A DNA stretch of 56,626 nt from Candidatus Woesearchaeota archaeon (GCA_018302605.1 JAGVZN010000020.1:1427-58052); one strand, 5' to 3'; shown: positions 34,466-43,199, numbered from the stretch's first letter. Notes: a model not told the origin generated them from the sequence alone. Translations and numbers: made by a program.

Positions 34466-35356
34466 ATGATGGAAATCATCTTTTTGGGAACAGGATGTAT
34501 GCAGCCGACAAAGCTGCGCAACCATGCCGGAGTACTACTCCAGCATGGAACAGAACACATCTTGTTTGATTGTGGTGAGGGAATCCAAAGACAGATGAGG
34601 ATAGCCGGGGTGAAACCAGCAAAAATTACAAAATTATGTATTAGCCATTTCCATGGTGACCATGTTTTTGGCATTCCTGGATTGTTAAGCAGCATGGGCG
34701 CTGACCAATTTGCGAGTAAATTACAGATTTATGGTCCAAAAGGGACAAAGCAATACCTCAAAAATTTTCTGGAAGCATTTGCGGCAAAAGATATTATTGA
34801 ACATGAAGTCCATGAAGTTGCTTCGGGAATTATTTTTGAAGGAGAAACATTCACGATTGAGGCGAGACCATTAAAACATTCCGTGCCCTGCATTGGCTAT
34901 CGTTTTCAGGAGAAAGATAAACGCCGGATTCAGGTAGCAAAGACAGAAAAACTGGGGTTGCAAGGGCCGCTCTTGGGGGAATTACAAGAAGGGAAGAACG
35001 TGGAATGGAAAGGAAAAGTGATTAAAGCGGAGGATGTAACCTATCTTGTCTCGGGAAAGAGCGTGAGTTATGTAACAGATACCGCTTTGTGTAATGGAGC
35101 AGTGGCGTTGGCGAAGGATGTTGATGTCTTAATTATTGAAGGAACTTTATTGGACGATCTTAGGGCAAATGCCAAAAAATCATTACATCTGACCGTGAAG
35201 CAGGCGGCATTGATCGCATCGGAGAATAATGTAAAAAAATTAGTGATTACTCATATCAGCCAGCGTTATAAGACCAATCATGAGATTATGGAAGAAGCAC
35301 AGTCTTATTTTGCCGGGGCGATCGTCGCAGAAGATTTTATGAAAATTAAAGTTTGA
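34466..35356 (+). CDS. rnz: Ribonuclease Z (tRNA 3'-endonuclease)
   Basis: A 296-aa short-form RNase Z. Motif I MEIIFLGTGC, the metal site SHFHGDHVFGIPGLL (about 60-74), GYRFQEKDKRR in the PxKxRN-like region, YVTDTALCNG and LVITHISQRY with a final His. It cuts precursor tRNAs after the discriminator base so that CCA can be added, relevant here because the tRNA genes do not encode CCA. One of the cloverleaf repeats begins 15 bases after its stop codon. Confidence 0.95.
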   Translation: MMEIIFLGTGCMQPTKLRNHAGVLLQHGTEHILFDCGEGIQRQMRIAGVKPAKITKLCISHFHGDHVFGIPGLLSSMGADQFASKLQIYGPKGTKQYLKNFLEAFAAKDIIEHEVHEVASGIIFEGETFTIEARPLKHSVPCIGYRFQEKDKRRIQVAKTEKLGLQGPLLGELQEGKNVEWKGKVIKAEDVTYLVSGKSVSYVTDTALCNGAVALAKDVDVLIIEGTLLDDLRANAKKSLHLTVKQAALIASENNVKKLVITHISQRYKTNHEIMEEAQSYFAGAIVAEDFMKIKV

Positions 35357-35370
35357 TTGAATTGCTTTCA

Positions 35371-35468
35371 ATCTATACTAAAAATCTATAGATTTCGAAC
35401 AGAAATCTATGGATTTTGGCATATACCAAAAGAATTAGGTTCGAAACCTAATTCTTTTTAGTATAGAT
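35371..35468. repeat. Cloverleaf palindromic repeat, family A, copy 1
   Basis: 98 bp. Outer arms ATCTATACTAAAAA (35371-35384) and TTTTTAGTATAGAT (35455-35468) are perfectly complementary. Between them are three successive hairpins: one with TTTCGAACAGAAA at its tip, a central TTTTGG/CCAAAA, and GAATTAGGTT-CGA-AACCTAATTC. The whole folds as a four-way junction. The last hairpin can also be drawn as a 5-bp stem with a seven-base TTCGAAA loop, like a tRNA T-arm. It lies between rnz and the acetyltransferase gene. Confidence 0.85.
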
Positions 35469-35490
35469 GGAGGATAATGGAGGATGATCG

Positions 35491-35958
35491 ATGATAACCA
35501 TTAGAAAATTTAAACTTCCTGACGCCGTTTCTTTAGCACGATTACATCGCGGGACTATTCGCTCGGTTAATAGTAAAGATTATTCTCCACCAGAGATTGC
35601 CACCTGGTCTGGCAGGACATCGGCAAAGAGGTTTAGAAACTTGGGAAAACTAAATGATAGATTTGTTGCTCTGGAAAAAAGAAAAATAGTTGGTTTTGGA
35701 GATTATAAAGACAATGAAGTTATGGGGTTGTATATCCATAAAAAACACACGGGTAAAAGTATTGGAACTAAATTACTAACAAAAATAGAAAGAGAAGTTT
35801 ACGCCAGCGGGAAGAGAACGCTGAAATGTATCTCCACGGTTACCGCACGTTCTTTTTATGAGAAAAATGGATTTAAAGTGGTCAAGAAGACCATTCATCA
35901 GATACAAGATCAAAAATTACGAGTCTTTGAGATGAAAAAGCGGTTGATTAAGATTTAA
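35491..35958 (+). CDS. GNAT-family acetyltransferase
   Basis: A 155-aa N-acetyltransferase. MITIRKFKLPDAVSLARLHR is a typical GNAT beta1-alpha1, EVMGLYIHKKHTGKSIGTKL contains the acetyl-CoA binding Q/R-x-x-G-x-G/A analogue (KHTGKSIGTK), and ARSFYEKNGFKVVKK is the C-terminal motif. The acceptor cannot be told from sequence. GGAGGA repeats precede the ATG. The Hjc gene begins immediately after its stop. Confidence 0.88.
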   Translation: MITIRKFKLPDAVSLARLHRGTIRSVNSKDYSPPEIATWSGRTSAKRFRNLGKLNDRFVALEKRKIVGFGDYKDNEVMGLYIHKKHTGKSIGTKLLTKIEREVYASGKRTLKCISTVTARSFYEKNGFKVVKKTIHQIQDQKLRVFEMKKRLIKI

Positions 35959-36381
35959 ATGGTATTAAACTGTAAAGCAAAGGGTACACGCGGCGAGAGA
36001 GAATTAATCAAGATTTTTAACGAGAGTGGCTGGTCGGCGATCCGTGCAGCAGGAAGCGGCTCTTCACGCTACCCTTCGCCGGATATTCTCGCTGGAAACG
36101 CAATGAGAAGAGTGGCAATCGAATGCAAAGTAACAAAAGATCAAAAGAAATATCTTTCCAAAGAAGATGTAGAACAGCTGCAAACATTTGCTCAGCGTTT
36201 TGGTGCGGAATCCTGGGTGGGAATACGCTTTCCGGATGAAGAATGGTATTTTTTGACATTGGAAGACTTGGAAAAAACCGGAAATTGCTGGGCTGTTTCT
36301 GTGGAATTGGCTAAACGAAGGGGCTTGACGGCGGAAGAACTGATGGGAAAAGGAAACTTAGATCTAAGCCGTACATCCTAA
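35959..36381 (+). CDS. hjc: Holliday junction resolvase Hjc
   Basis: A 140-aa archaeal resolvase with the PD-(D/E)xK nuclease pattern: KGTRGERELIKIFNESGW (Glu), PSPDILAGN (Asp) and VAIECKVTK (E-x-K). It cleaves four-way DNA junctions in recombination and replication restart. Its C-terminal extension after residue 115 is slightly longer than in many Hjc proteins. It directly abuts the acetyltransferase gene and precedes the thiolation operon. A nearby four-way palindrome is a possible substrate, but only by inference. Confidence 0.93.
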   Translation: MVLNCKAKGTRGERELIKIFNESGWSAIRAAGSGSSRYPSPDILAGNAMRRVAIECKVTKDQKKYLSKEDVEQLQTFAQRFGAESWVGIRFPDEEWYFLTLEDLEKTGNCWAVSVELAKRRGLTAEELMGKGNLDLSRTS

Positions 36382-36477
36382 ATATTTCATAAAAGTTTAT
36401 AAAGAATTCCGTGAAAAAGTTAGTCTAAATAAAATTTACCGAATTTTTGCTTTATTTTGAAGCGAGGAGGAGGAGAA

Positions 36478-36681
36478 ATGAACATTATTGTAGCCAATGA
36501 AAGAGAAAAAACTGTAACTGAAATTATCTTTAGCGGCGTGACTGTCGCCGATCTTCTTCAGCAGCTGCATCTTAATCTGGAAGCATTTCTGGTAGTCCGT
36601 AATCGAGAAGTGATTACTGAGGATGAAGCGCTCCATGAGGATGATACGCTAGAGCTGCTGAGTGTCATCTCGGGGGGCTAA
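36478..36681 (+). CDS. Ubiquitin-like sulfur carrier (MoaD/ThiS/SAMP type)
   Basis: A 67-aa beta-grasp protein ending in a bare Gly-Gly (LELLSVISGG), the hallmark of sulfur carriers that are adenylated and thiocarboxylated at the C-terminus. VTVADLLQQLHLNLEAFLVV and NREVITEDEALHEDDTLELL match the ThiS/SAMP2/TtuB pattern. The start ATG at 36478 follows GAGGAGGAGG. It lies one base before the PP-loop thiolase and upstream of the E1, so its likely role is to deliver sulfur to tRNA 2-thiouridine; use as a protein modifier is also possible. Confidence 0.88.
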   Translation: MNIIVANEREKTVTEIIFSGVTVADLLQQLHLNLEAFLVVRNREVITEDEALHEDDTLELLSVISGG

Positions 36682-36682
36682 G

Positions 36683-37618
36683 ATGAAATGTGTTCATTGT
36701 TCTAAGCCAGCGGTCATTGGCCTGCAGCATGGTGCTCTCTGTAAAATTCATTTTATAGATTATTTTGAAGACAAAGTGATCAAGACGATGAATAAGTATC
36801 AGATGATTGAGCGGAAAGATAATATTTGTGTCGCAACATCAGGAGGAAAAGATTCATTAACGGTTCTTTATCTCACTAAAAAGTATTGTGAAAAATATGA
36901 TATTCCACTAACTAAGATCAGAGCTTTGGCTGTTGATGAAGGTATTGCTCAGTACCGAGAAAAAACTTTGATCGATCTGCAAAAATTTTGCAAAGAACAG
37001 GCCATCTCTTTAGAAGTTGTCAGTTTTGAACAGGAATTAGGAAAAACGCTGGATGAAGCCTATCCCCTGATCAATAAAAGCGCACAAAAAAAGCCTTGCA
37101 ATGTTTGCGGGGTATGGAGAAGATATCTTCTTAATAAATATGCCGCAAAAAGCGGGGCTAGCAAAGTGATCACCGGACATAATCTTGATGATGAAGCTCA
37201 AGTTATTATCATGAATATCTTCAAAGCAAATACAAAACTCACCGGCCGCTTGGGGCCAATTTCCGGAATCGAATGTTCAGACTATTTCATCCAGCGGGTT
37301 AAACCGCTTTATTTTTGCACGGAGAAGGAAGTGCGTCTTTACGCTTTCCTTAAAAAATTTCAGGTTGAATTTACTGAATGTCCCTATTCCAAAGAAGGGT
37401 TTCGCCATCAGGTTCAGGCCATGCTAAATGACTTTGAGGAAAGATATCGGGGGACAAAACAAGGGGTCATCAATTCTTTTCTGGCTTTGCTGCCCCAAAT
37501 CCGTGAACAGGAAAAAGGAAACGTTGAATCAGTAAGAGAATGTGCCCGGTGTGGTGAGGCCGCCAATAAAGAAGTTTGTAATGCGTGTCAAATGAAAGAG
37601 ATGATTTCTCATGATTGA
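36683..37618 (+). CDS. tRNA 2-thiouridine synthetase (NcsA/TtuA/Ncs6 family)
   Basis: A 311-aa PP-loop enzyme. An N-terminal zinc knuckle (CVHCSKPA...HGALCKIH) is followed by the ATP-binding ATSGGKDSLTV (about 51-61), the PCNVCGVWRR Cys pair, TGHNLDDEAQ, and a C-terminal zinc site (CARCGEA...CNAC). The Cys of C-N-V-C and a later one would hold the catalytic iron-sulfur cluster in TtuA-type enzymes. It thiolates the wobble uridine (or U54) using sulfur from the ubiquitin-like carrier. ATG is one base after the carrier's stop and its own stop overlaps the E1 start. Confidence 0.9.
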   Translation: MKCVHCSKPAVIGLQHGALCKIHFIDYFEDKVIKTMNKYQMIERKDNICVATSGGKDSLTVLYLTKKYCEKYDIPLTKIRALAVDEGIAQYREKTLIDLQKFCKEQAISLEVVSFEQELGKTLDEAYPLINKSAQKKPCNVCGVWRRYLLNKYAAKSGASKVITGHNLDDEAQVIIMNIFKANTKLTGRLGPISGIECSDYFIQRVKPLYFCTEKEVRLYAFLKKFQVEFTECPYSKEGFRHQVQAMLNDFEERYRGTKQGVINSFLALLPQIREQEKGNVESVRECARCGEAANKEVCNACQMKEMISHD

Positions 37619-38582
37619 TTCAGCGCGTTATTCACGACAGGAAATTATCGCAGAAATCGGCAAAGAAGGACAGAAAAAAATACAGAAAAGCCATGTTGCG
37701 ATCATCGGCATCGGTGCTTTGGGTAGTGTTGCGGCCGAGCTTCTCGCCAGAGCAGGGGTCGGTACATTAACGATTGTTGATCGAGATATTGTTGAGCTTT
37801 CTAATCTTCAGCGGCAGACTCTTTTTACTGAAAAAGATGTGGGGAGGAGTAAAACAGTTGCGGCGGCGCAAAGATTGAACGAAATAAATCAAGAAGTGGT
37901 GATTATTCCAAAGGCTATCCATCTGGCTGCCCATAATTGTGATTTTCTTTCGGCAGTGGATCTCATTTTAGATTGCACGGATAATCTTCAGACGCGATTT
38001 TTGATCAATCATTATTGCCGCAATCAAAGCAAGCCCTGGATTTATGCTGCAGCGATCAGGACAGAGGGATATATCATGCCGATCGTTCCGGGCGGGCCTT
38101 GTCTGCGTTGTTTTATCTCAACTGCGCCAACAGAAACATGCGCAACGGCGGGAGTTTTGAATACAATCATTTCCAGCACGGCTAGTCATCAGACAACTCT
38201 GGCGCTGAAGATTATTGTCCAGGGGAGGAAAGCAGTCGCTGAAAATGAATTGATAAAGATTGATGTTTGGGAAAACACCATTAGAAAAATGGTCATTTCA
38301 AAGAAGAAAAATTGTCCTGTTTGTCTTGGGAAAGATGATCCATTGCTGCAGGAAGAACAAACAAAGATCATTCCATTCTGTTCAGGAAAAAAATATCAGA
38401 TGACAACTAAAAAAGATTTTGCTGTGTTAAAAAAATTTTGGGAAAAAACAGGAGAAATTCTTTGTGATGGAGAGACACTGTCGTTCAAGAATATTCTTCT
38501 GTTTAGAGACGGCCGGGTTTTGATCAAAGCAAATTCCGAAGAAGAGGCAATGGTGATCTATAATCAATGGATCGGAAGTTGA
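37611..38582 (+). CDS. E1-like carrier-protein adenylyltransferase (MoeB/ThiF/UbaA)
   Basis: A 323-aa ThiF-fold protein. N-terminal RYSRQEIIAEIGKEGQKKIQ and IIGIGALGSVAAELLARAGV (nucleotide-binding GxGxxG) are typical, as are DRDIVELSNLQRQTLF and the D-C-T-D-N motif. Zinc is held by CLRC (about 163-166) and CPVC (about 236-239); the catalytic Cys lies in TETCATAGV. A C-terminal tail of about 70 residues after the zinc site is not rhodanese. It activates the upstream sulfur carrier by adenylation. The ATG overlaps the preceding stop. Confidence 0.9.
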   Translation: MIDSARYSRQEIIAEIGKEGQKKIQKSHVAIIGIGALGSVAAELLARAGVGTLTIVDRDIVELSNLQRQTLFTEKDVGRSKTVAAAQRLNEINQEVVIIPKAIHLAAHNCDFLSAVDLILDCTDNLQTRFLINHYCRNQSKPWIYAAAIRTEGYIMPIVPGGPCLRCFISTAPTETCATAGVLNTIISSTASHQTTLALKIIVQGRKAVAENELIKIDVWENTIRKMVISKKKNCPVCLGKDDPLLQEEQTKIIPFCSGKKYQMTTKKDFAVLKKFWEKTGEILCDGETLSFKNILLFRDGRVLIKANSEEEAMVIYNQWIGS

Positions 38583-38599
38583 TTAAATCTGTCAAAAAT

Positions 38600-39430
38600 T
38601 TAGGCGTTCTGATATTCTAAAAGTGTTTTGTTGATCAGCTTTTCATCAAAAGCAAGAAGTGGTTTTAATATTAAAAAATGTCGAGAAAGATCATGCTCCA
38701 CTAAATCAAAACTACCCGTAACTAAAATATTTATTTTCTTCTGATGAGCAAATTGCTTGAGTTCTGAATATGTGGAAAACAACGATAATTGCAATGGAAA
38801 TGGGCTGAATTTTTGCAGGAGAGAGATGTCATAATCATGCAGCCCAACAGGGAGAAGAGATATTCCCCTTTTCATCATCAACAACCCAGCTAAGCGGCTT
38901 TGTTCATTTTCCACCAAAAGCAGAACGGGGCCTTCTGAACCTGTCGGCAATCCACCAAAACAGGGTATTGATTCTGTAAAGAGATAAGCACCATCGTTGT
39001 TAATTTCAATTTGAAGAATCAAACGTGGATTTTCTTTGGTGTAACGGAGCGCAGTCTTCTCTTCGATGTATTTTCCTACGCGGGCAGTGATTTCTGGTGA
39101 TGTGAACGGAAAACGTTTGTCTGAACGTTTGGTAATAATCTTAAATGTCTTTTTTTTATCTTGTAGAAGACTTACGGCAGCAGCGCAGATAGCATCAATC
39201 TGGGGATGGATTTTTATTGAAAGGGAATAGGATACCAAGCCAAATACCCTCCGCAGAAGATGATGTTGTTCAAAAAAAGGAAGAATAAATCGGCCGCGGA
39301 GCGGAACGATGTCTTTCTTATTTGTTGCAGTAAGCACAGCGATGTTCTGACGCAGGAGTTTTTCAAAAGTGAGATAATTCTTTCCTTTGAGGAATATTTC
39401 TCCACAGCGGAGTAAGATGTGTGTGGTCAT
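38600..39430 (-). CDS. ThiI-like THUMP protein with a degenerate PP-loop
   Basis: The 276-aa protein starts with HILLRCGEIFLKGKNYLTFE, the ThiI NFLD/THUMP beginning, continues with a THUMP domain to about 165, and has CFGGLPTGSEGPVLLLVENE then QSRLAGLLMMKRGISLLPV, aligning with ThiI GGLPVGTxGKVLxLLSGGIDSPVAGYLMMKRG. The S-G-G-I-D-S-P ATP-binding loop is replaced by ENEQSR. Later ILVTGSFDLVEHDLS and LKPLLAFDEK follow ThiI. It is thus very probably unable to bind ATP or thiolate, but may bind tRNA. It converges with the E1 of the thiolation operon, 18 bases apart. Confidence 0.72.
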   Translation of the reverse strand: MTTHILLRCGEIFLKGKNYLTFEKLLRQNIAVLTATNKKDIVPLRGRFILPFFEQHHLLRRVFGLVSYSLSIKIHPQIDAICAAAVSLLQDKKKTFKIITKRSDKRFPFTSPEITARVGKYIEEKTALRYTKENPRLILQIEINNDGAYLFTESIPCFGGLPTGSEGPVLLLVENEQSRLAGLLMMKRGISLLPVGLHDYDISLLQKFSPFPLQLSLFSTYSELKQFAHQKKINILVTGSFDLVEHDLSRHFLILKPLLAFDEKLINKTLLEYQNA

Positions 39431-39605
39431 TTTGTTATTATTAAGTGGTTAATTTTTGTGATTCTTAATTGAGGATAAAGATTGTTGATATATAAAACAT
39501 ATATAAATCAACGCTGGGTTCATTTATAAAGGGAATATTTAAATACTTTGCTTTCATTATGTTAATAATTCAGTTATGCTAATAATTATTTGGGGGGTTT
39601 AGCAA

Positions 39606-40163
39606 ATGACCGTGAGTTCAGCAAAGAAGAAAATACGAATTGTAAATATTGTTGTTTCTACCGCTCTGGAAAAGGATATTCCTTTGGAAAAAATGGCTGC
39701 TACTCTCCCAAATACAGAGTATAATCCTGAACAATTCCCTGGATTGGTCTTGCGCATTAAAGAGCCAAAAACATCGGCATTAGTCTTCTCCAGTGGAAAA
39801 GTGGTTTGTACTGGTGCGCGGACGATGGAAGAAGTGGATCTAAGCATCCAAAGCATCATCAAAAGCTTAAAGAAATTAAATATTATTGTAACAGTTAAGC
39901 CGGTGATTACTGTTCAAAATATCGTTGCTTCTGGGAGCATAGGTATGGACCTAAACTTGAATGTATTGGGGCTTAAATTACCAAATACGGAATATGAACC
40001 GGAACAATTCCCGGGATTGGTCCACAAGTTAAAAGGGACCAACGCCACTTTTTTGTTATTCAGTAATGGAAAGATTGTTTGTACAGGCACAAAAACAGAA
40101 TTACAAGTTAATGAGGCCACGGACAAGCTTATTGATAACCTGAAGAAAGTATTGGCAAAGTGA
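39606..40163 (+). CDS. tbp: TATA-box binding protein
   Basis: A 185-aa protein made of two direct repeats of the TBP saddle (about 8-92 and 100-183). Each repeat has an LPNTEYxPEQFPGLV motif and a FSxGKxVCTG motif. It binds the TATA boxes that are frequent in this window and recruits TFB and RNA polymerase. The promoter region carries three TATA-like stretches (TATATAAAACATATATAAATC at 39488-39508 and TTTATAAAG) and a tandem TAATAATT repeat (39558-39590), which would suit autoregulation. GGGGGG precedes the ATG. Confidence 0.96.
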   Translation: MTVSSAKKKIRIVNIVVSTALEKDIPLEKMAATLPNTEYNPEQFPGLVLRIKEPKTSALVFSSGKVVCTGARTMEEVDLSIQSIIKSLKKLNIIVTVKPVITVQNIVASGSIGMDLNLNVLGLKLPNTEYEPEQFPGLVHKLKGTNATFLLFSNGKIVCTGTKTELQVNEATDKLIDNLKKVLAK

Positions 40164-40345
40164 AGATTAAATTTTGGTTTTAATAGATTATCATTTACCA
40201 TTTTTGTATTTGTTTAGCTCTTCTGGCAGGTTGTGAGTGAAAACAGAAAAATATATTGATGGTATTTGGCATCGTGAGTAATCAAATTGGATATTGGTTC
40301 TATCCTCCAAATCTTTAAATATCAGGAACATGCCTTAAGAGAGAT

Positions 40346-42367
40346 ATGGAAGTGGATGAACAGATCAAAGTATTTAGAGAATTCATTGAACAGAATTACT
40401 ACCCGCAGCTGCTGGAAGCTGTCCGGAAAGGAAATATATTTTTTGTTCTGGATTTTGCCGAATTGGTAAAATTTAACACCGAACTTACCGATGAGATCCT
40501 GGAAGACCCGGAGAATATTCTTAAAGCGGGAGAGTTAGCCATCAAAGAGTTTGACCTGCCAAAAAAGGTGACAAAATTTTCGCTTCGATTCAAAAACCTG
40601 CCCGCTTCGCAAAAAATAAAAATTAGTGAAATCAGGAGCCGCCATCTCAAGAAGTTTGTTTGGATAGAGGGTACGGTTCGTAATAAGACTGATGTCCGGC
40701 CGCATGTTGCTGCTTCTAAGTTTGAATGTCCTTCCTGCGGCAATATTCTTACCGTCCTGCAACTGGATAATAAATATAAAGAACCAAGCCGCTGTGGCTG
40801 CGGGCGTAAAGGAAAATTTAAAGAAATTTCAAAAGAATTGGTGGATGGTCAGGGATTGATCTTGGAAGAGATTACTGACGATCTTGATGGAGCACAACCT
40901 AAAAGGATCAATATTTTTCTCAAAGATGATTTGGTTTCACCCATCTCTGAACGAAAGAGCAGTCCTGGTTCAAAAATCTTGGTTGTTGGATGGGTTTCTG
41001 AGGTTCCGACGACGCTGCGCAGCGGTGGACAATCAACAAAATTTGATTTGATTGTAGAAGCAAATTATACACAACCGATAGAACAGGATCAAAATGATGT
41101 TCAGATCAGCAAAAAAGAATTACATGAAATTGAACAGATCGCCAAAGACCCGCAAGTCCTACAGCGGCTGGTGGAAAGTATCGCCCCATCTATCTACGGC
41201 CATGAAAAGATCAAAGAAGCGCTTGTCTTGCAGCTGGCTGGTGGCTGTCGAAAGATAAGACCGGATGGCGTGGCCACCAGGGGTGATATGCATATGCTTC
41301 TTATTGGTGACCCGGGAAGCGGCAAGTCACAATTGTTGAAGCGTCTTTCTAAGATTGCCCCAAAAGCGCGTTTTACCAGTGGAAAAGGATCGACAGGGGC
41401 AGGTTTGACGGCGAGTGTTGTCAAAGATGAGTTTTTGGGGGGATGGAGCCTGGAAGCTGGTACGCTTGTTTTAGCAAACCAAGGCTTTGCGATCATTGAT
41501 GAGATGGACAAGATGGGTAAAGAAGATACATCTGCACTTCACGAGGCTTTGGAACAGCAAACAATCAGTATTGCGAAAGCGAATATTCAAGCAACATTGC
41601 GTTGTGAAACGACCGTTCTTGCGGCGGCAAACCCAAAATTTGGACGATTTGATCCTTATGATCTCGTTGCTTCACAAATAGACTTGCCGCCTACATTAAT
41701 TAACCGCTTTGATCTTATTTTTCCGGTCAAAGATCTCCCTAACCGGGAAAAAGATGAGCGTACTGCCGGATTTATTCTTGGTTTACACAAAGAACCAGAT
41801 AAAGCCGTTTCGGAGATCTCTACTGATTTATTAAAAAAATATTTTGGGTATGTTCGAGCGAAAATGAATCCAAAAATGACCGATGAGGCGATCACAGAAA
41901 TCAAAGCATATTATATCAACATGCGTAATTCCGGGATTAGTGAAGAAGGGGGGATTAAGAGTATTCCCATTACTGCCCGTCAATTGGAAGCGTTGGTTCG
42001 TCTCTCTGAAGCGAGGGCAAAAATCCGTTTTTCTAAGACTGTTGATAAAGCAGATGCACAAAAAGCGATAGAATTGGTAGACTACTGCCTGAATCAAATC
42101 GCAAAAGATGAAAAGACGGGACGGATCGATATCGATCGCTTAAGTAGTACAATCACTGCTTCTCAAAGAGGAACAATCAGCATTATTAAAGAAATAATTG
42201 ATGCATTGGAGGACCAGCTTTCATCTAAGATGATCCCCCTTGAGATGGTTATTGAAGCAGGAAAAGAAAAGAGCATCAATCCGGAAACAGTCAACGAAAC
42301 AATCGATAAGTTGCGCCGCTCAGGCGACATTTTTGAACCACGAAAAGGATTTGTCCAGCGATTATGA
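40346..42367 (+). CDS. mcm: Replicative DNA helicase MCM
   Basis: A 673-aa AAA+ hexameric helicase. The N-terminal domain contains an OB fold with a zinc site (CPSC...CGCG, about 128-150). The ATPase has Walker A GDPGSGKSQLL (about 321), Walker B FAIIDEMDKM (about 382), sensor/ANPKFGRFD and arginine finger NRFDLIF (about 452). A C-terminal winged helix ends the protein. Residues near the C-terminus (DKLRRSGDIFEPRKGFVQRL) are echoed in the C-terminus of the following RPA gene. The stop overlaps the next start (ATGA). A leaderless-type TATA (CTTTAAATATC) precedes it. Confidence 0.97.
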   Translation: MEVDEQIKVFREFIEQNYYPQLLEAVRKGNIFFVLDFAELVKFNTELTDEILEDPENILKAGELAIKEFDLPKKVTKFSLRFKNLPASQKIKISEIRSRHLKKFVWIEGTVRNKTDVRPHVAASKFECPSCGNILTVLQLDNKYKEPSRCGCGRKGKFKEISKELVDGQGLILEEITDDLDGAQPKRINIFLKDDLVSPISERKSSPGSKILVVGWVSEVPTTLRSGGQSTKFDLIVEANYTQPIEQDQNDVQISKKELHEIEQIAKDPQVLQRLVESIAPSIYGHEKIKEALVLQLAGGCRKIRPDGVATRGDMHMLLIGDPGSGKSQLLKRLSKIAPKARFTSGKGSTGAGLTASVVKDEFLGGWSLEAGTLVLANQGFAIIDEMDKMGKEDTSALHEALEQQTISIAKANIQATLRCETTVLAAANPKFGRFDPYDLVASQIDLPPTLINRFDLIFPVKDLPNREKDERTAGFILGLHKEPDKAVSEISTDLLKKYFGYVRAKMNPKMTDEAITEIKAYYINMRNSGISEEGGIKSIPITARQLEALVRLSEARAKIRFSKTVDKADAQKAIELVDYCLNQIAKDEKTGRIDIDRLSSTITASQRGTISIIKEIIDALEDQLSSKMIPLEMVIEAGKEKSINPETVNETIDKLRRSGDIFEPRKGFVQRL

Positions 42368-43137
42368 AACCAGAAAATATATCCGAAATGAAAACAAAAC
42401 GGCAGATTGCCTATAAGATTCCTATTGTTTTGCTTCAGCAAGGAAATTATATTATTCAACAAGAGCAGGAACCAAATTATTTAGAGATTGAAAATGGCTT
42501 TAAAATATACAGGGTTAATATTATTGCAGTCATTATCGGAAAAGAGAAAGTAGGAATGATCACCAATATTTATATTGATGATGGCACGGGAACAATCACT
42601 GCTCGACTTTTTGAAGAAAGCAAGTCGCTTCGTCTGGGAGAAGTAGGAGATGTAATCCAGTTGATTGGCAGAATCCGAGTTTATAATGAAGAACGTTATC
42701 TTTCCCCGGAAATTTTGAAAAAGATAGAAGCAACCTGGTTAAAAGTCAGATCTAAAGAAATCAAAAACTGTCTGCAAGAAATAACAAAAATAGGTGTTTC
42801 TAAAAAAAGAGATGAAGAAGCAAGTTTAGAAAAAAAAGAAAATAAAAAAACAGAAGATAAAGAATCTGAATTGATGATCCAAACAAATTTAAAATTACCT
42901 AAAAAAAGAAATGATAAAAAAGAATTAATACTTCCAACAGAATCAAATAACTTTAATATAGATATACCTCACGAAAAAATATTAAAAATAATTAAAGAAT
43001 TGGATAAAGGGTTGGGGGTTTTTATGGAAGAGATAATCAAAGCATCACCATTAACCAATACGGAAGCGATGATCCATCAATTATTAGAGAGGGGTGATAT
43101 TTTTCAAAATCAACCAGGACGAGTCAAAGTTTTGTAA
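42364..43137 (+). CDS. Single-stranded DNA-binding RPA-like protein
   Basis: A 257-aa protein with one OB fold (about 50-125: INIIAVIIGKEKVGMITNIY, DDGTGTITARLF, VIQLIGRIRVYNEERYLSPE), a Lys/Glu-rich disordered linker (about 135-190) and a C-terminal winged helix (HEKILKIIKELDKG...LERGDIFQNQPGRVKVL). This matches RPA32/RPA2-like architecture; it binds single-stranded DNA during replication. Four-base overlap with mcm shows translational coupling, so helicase and ssDNA-binding protein are made together. No zinc finger is present. Confidence 0.88.
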   Translation: MKPENISEMKTKRQIAYKIPIVLLQQGNYIIQQEQEPNYLEIENGFKIYRVNIIAVIIGKEKVGMITNIYIDDGTGTITARLFEESKSLRLGEVGDVIQLIGRIRVYNEERYLSPEILKKIEATWLKVRSKEIKNCLQEITKIGVSKKRDEEASLEKKENKKTEDKESELMIQTNLKLPKKRNDKKELILPTESNNFNIDIPHEKILKIIKELDKGLGVFMEEIIKASPLTNTEAMIHQLLERGDIFQNQPGRVKVL

Positions 43138-43199
43138 ATTATCTGAATTTGTATATTTGTTCGACTGATGGCTAAACCAAGATCAGAATAGAATCGGAA

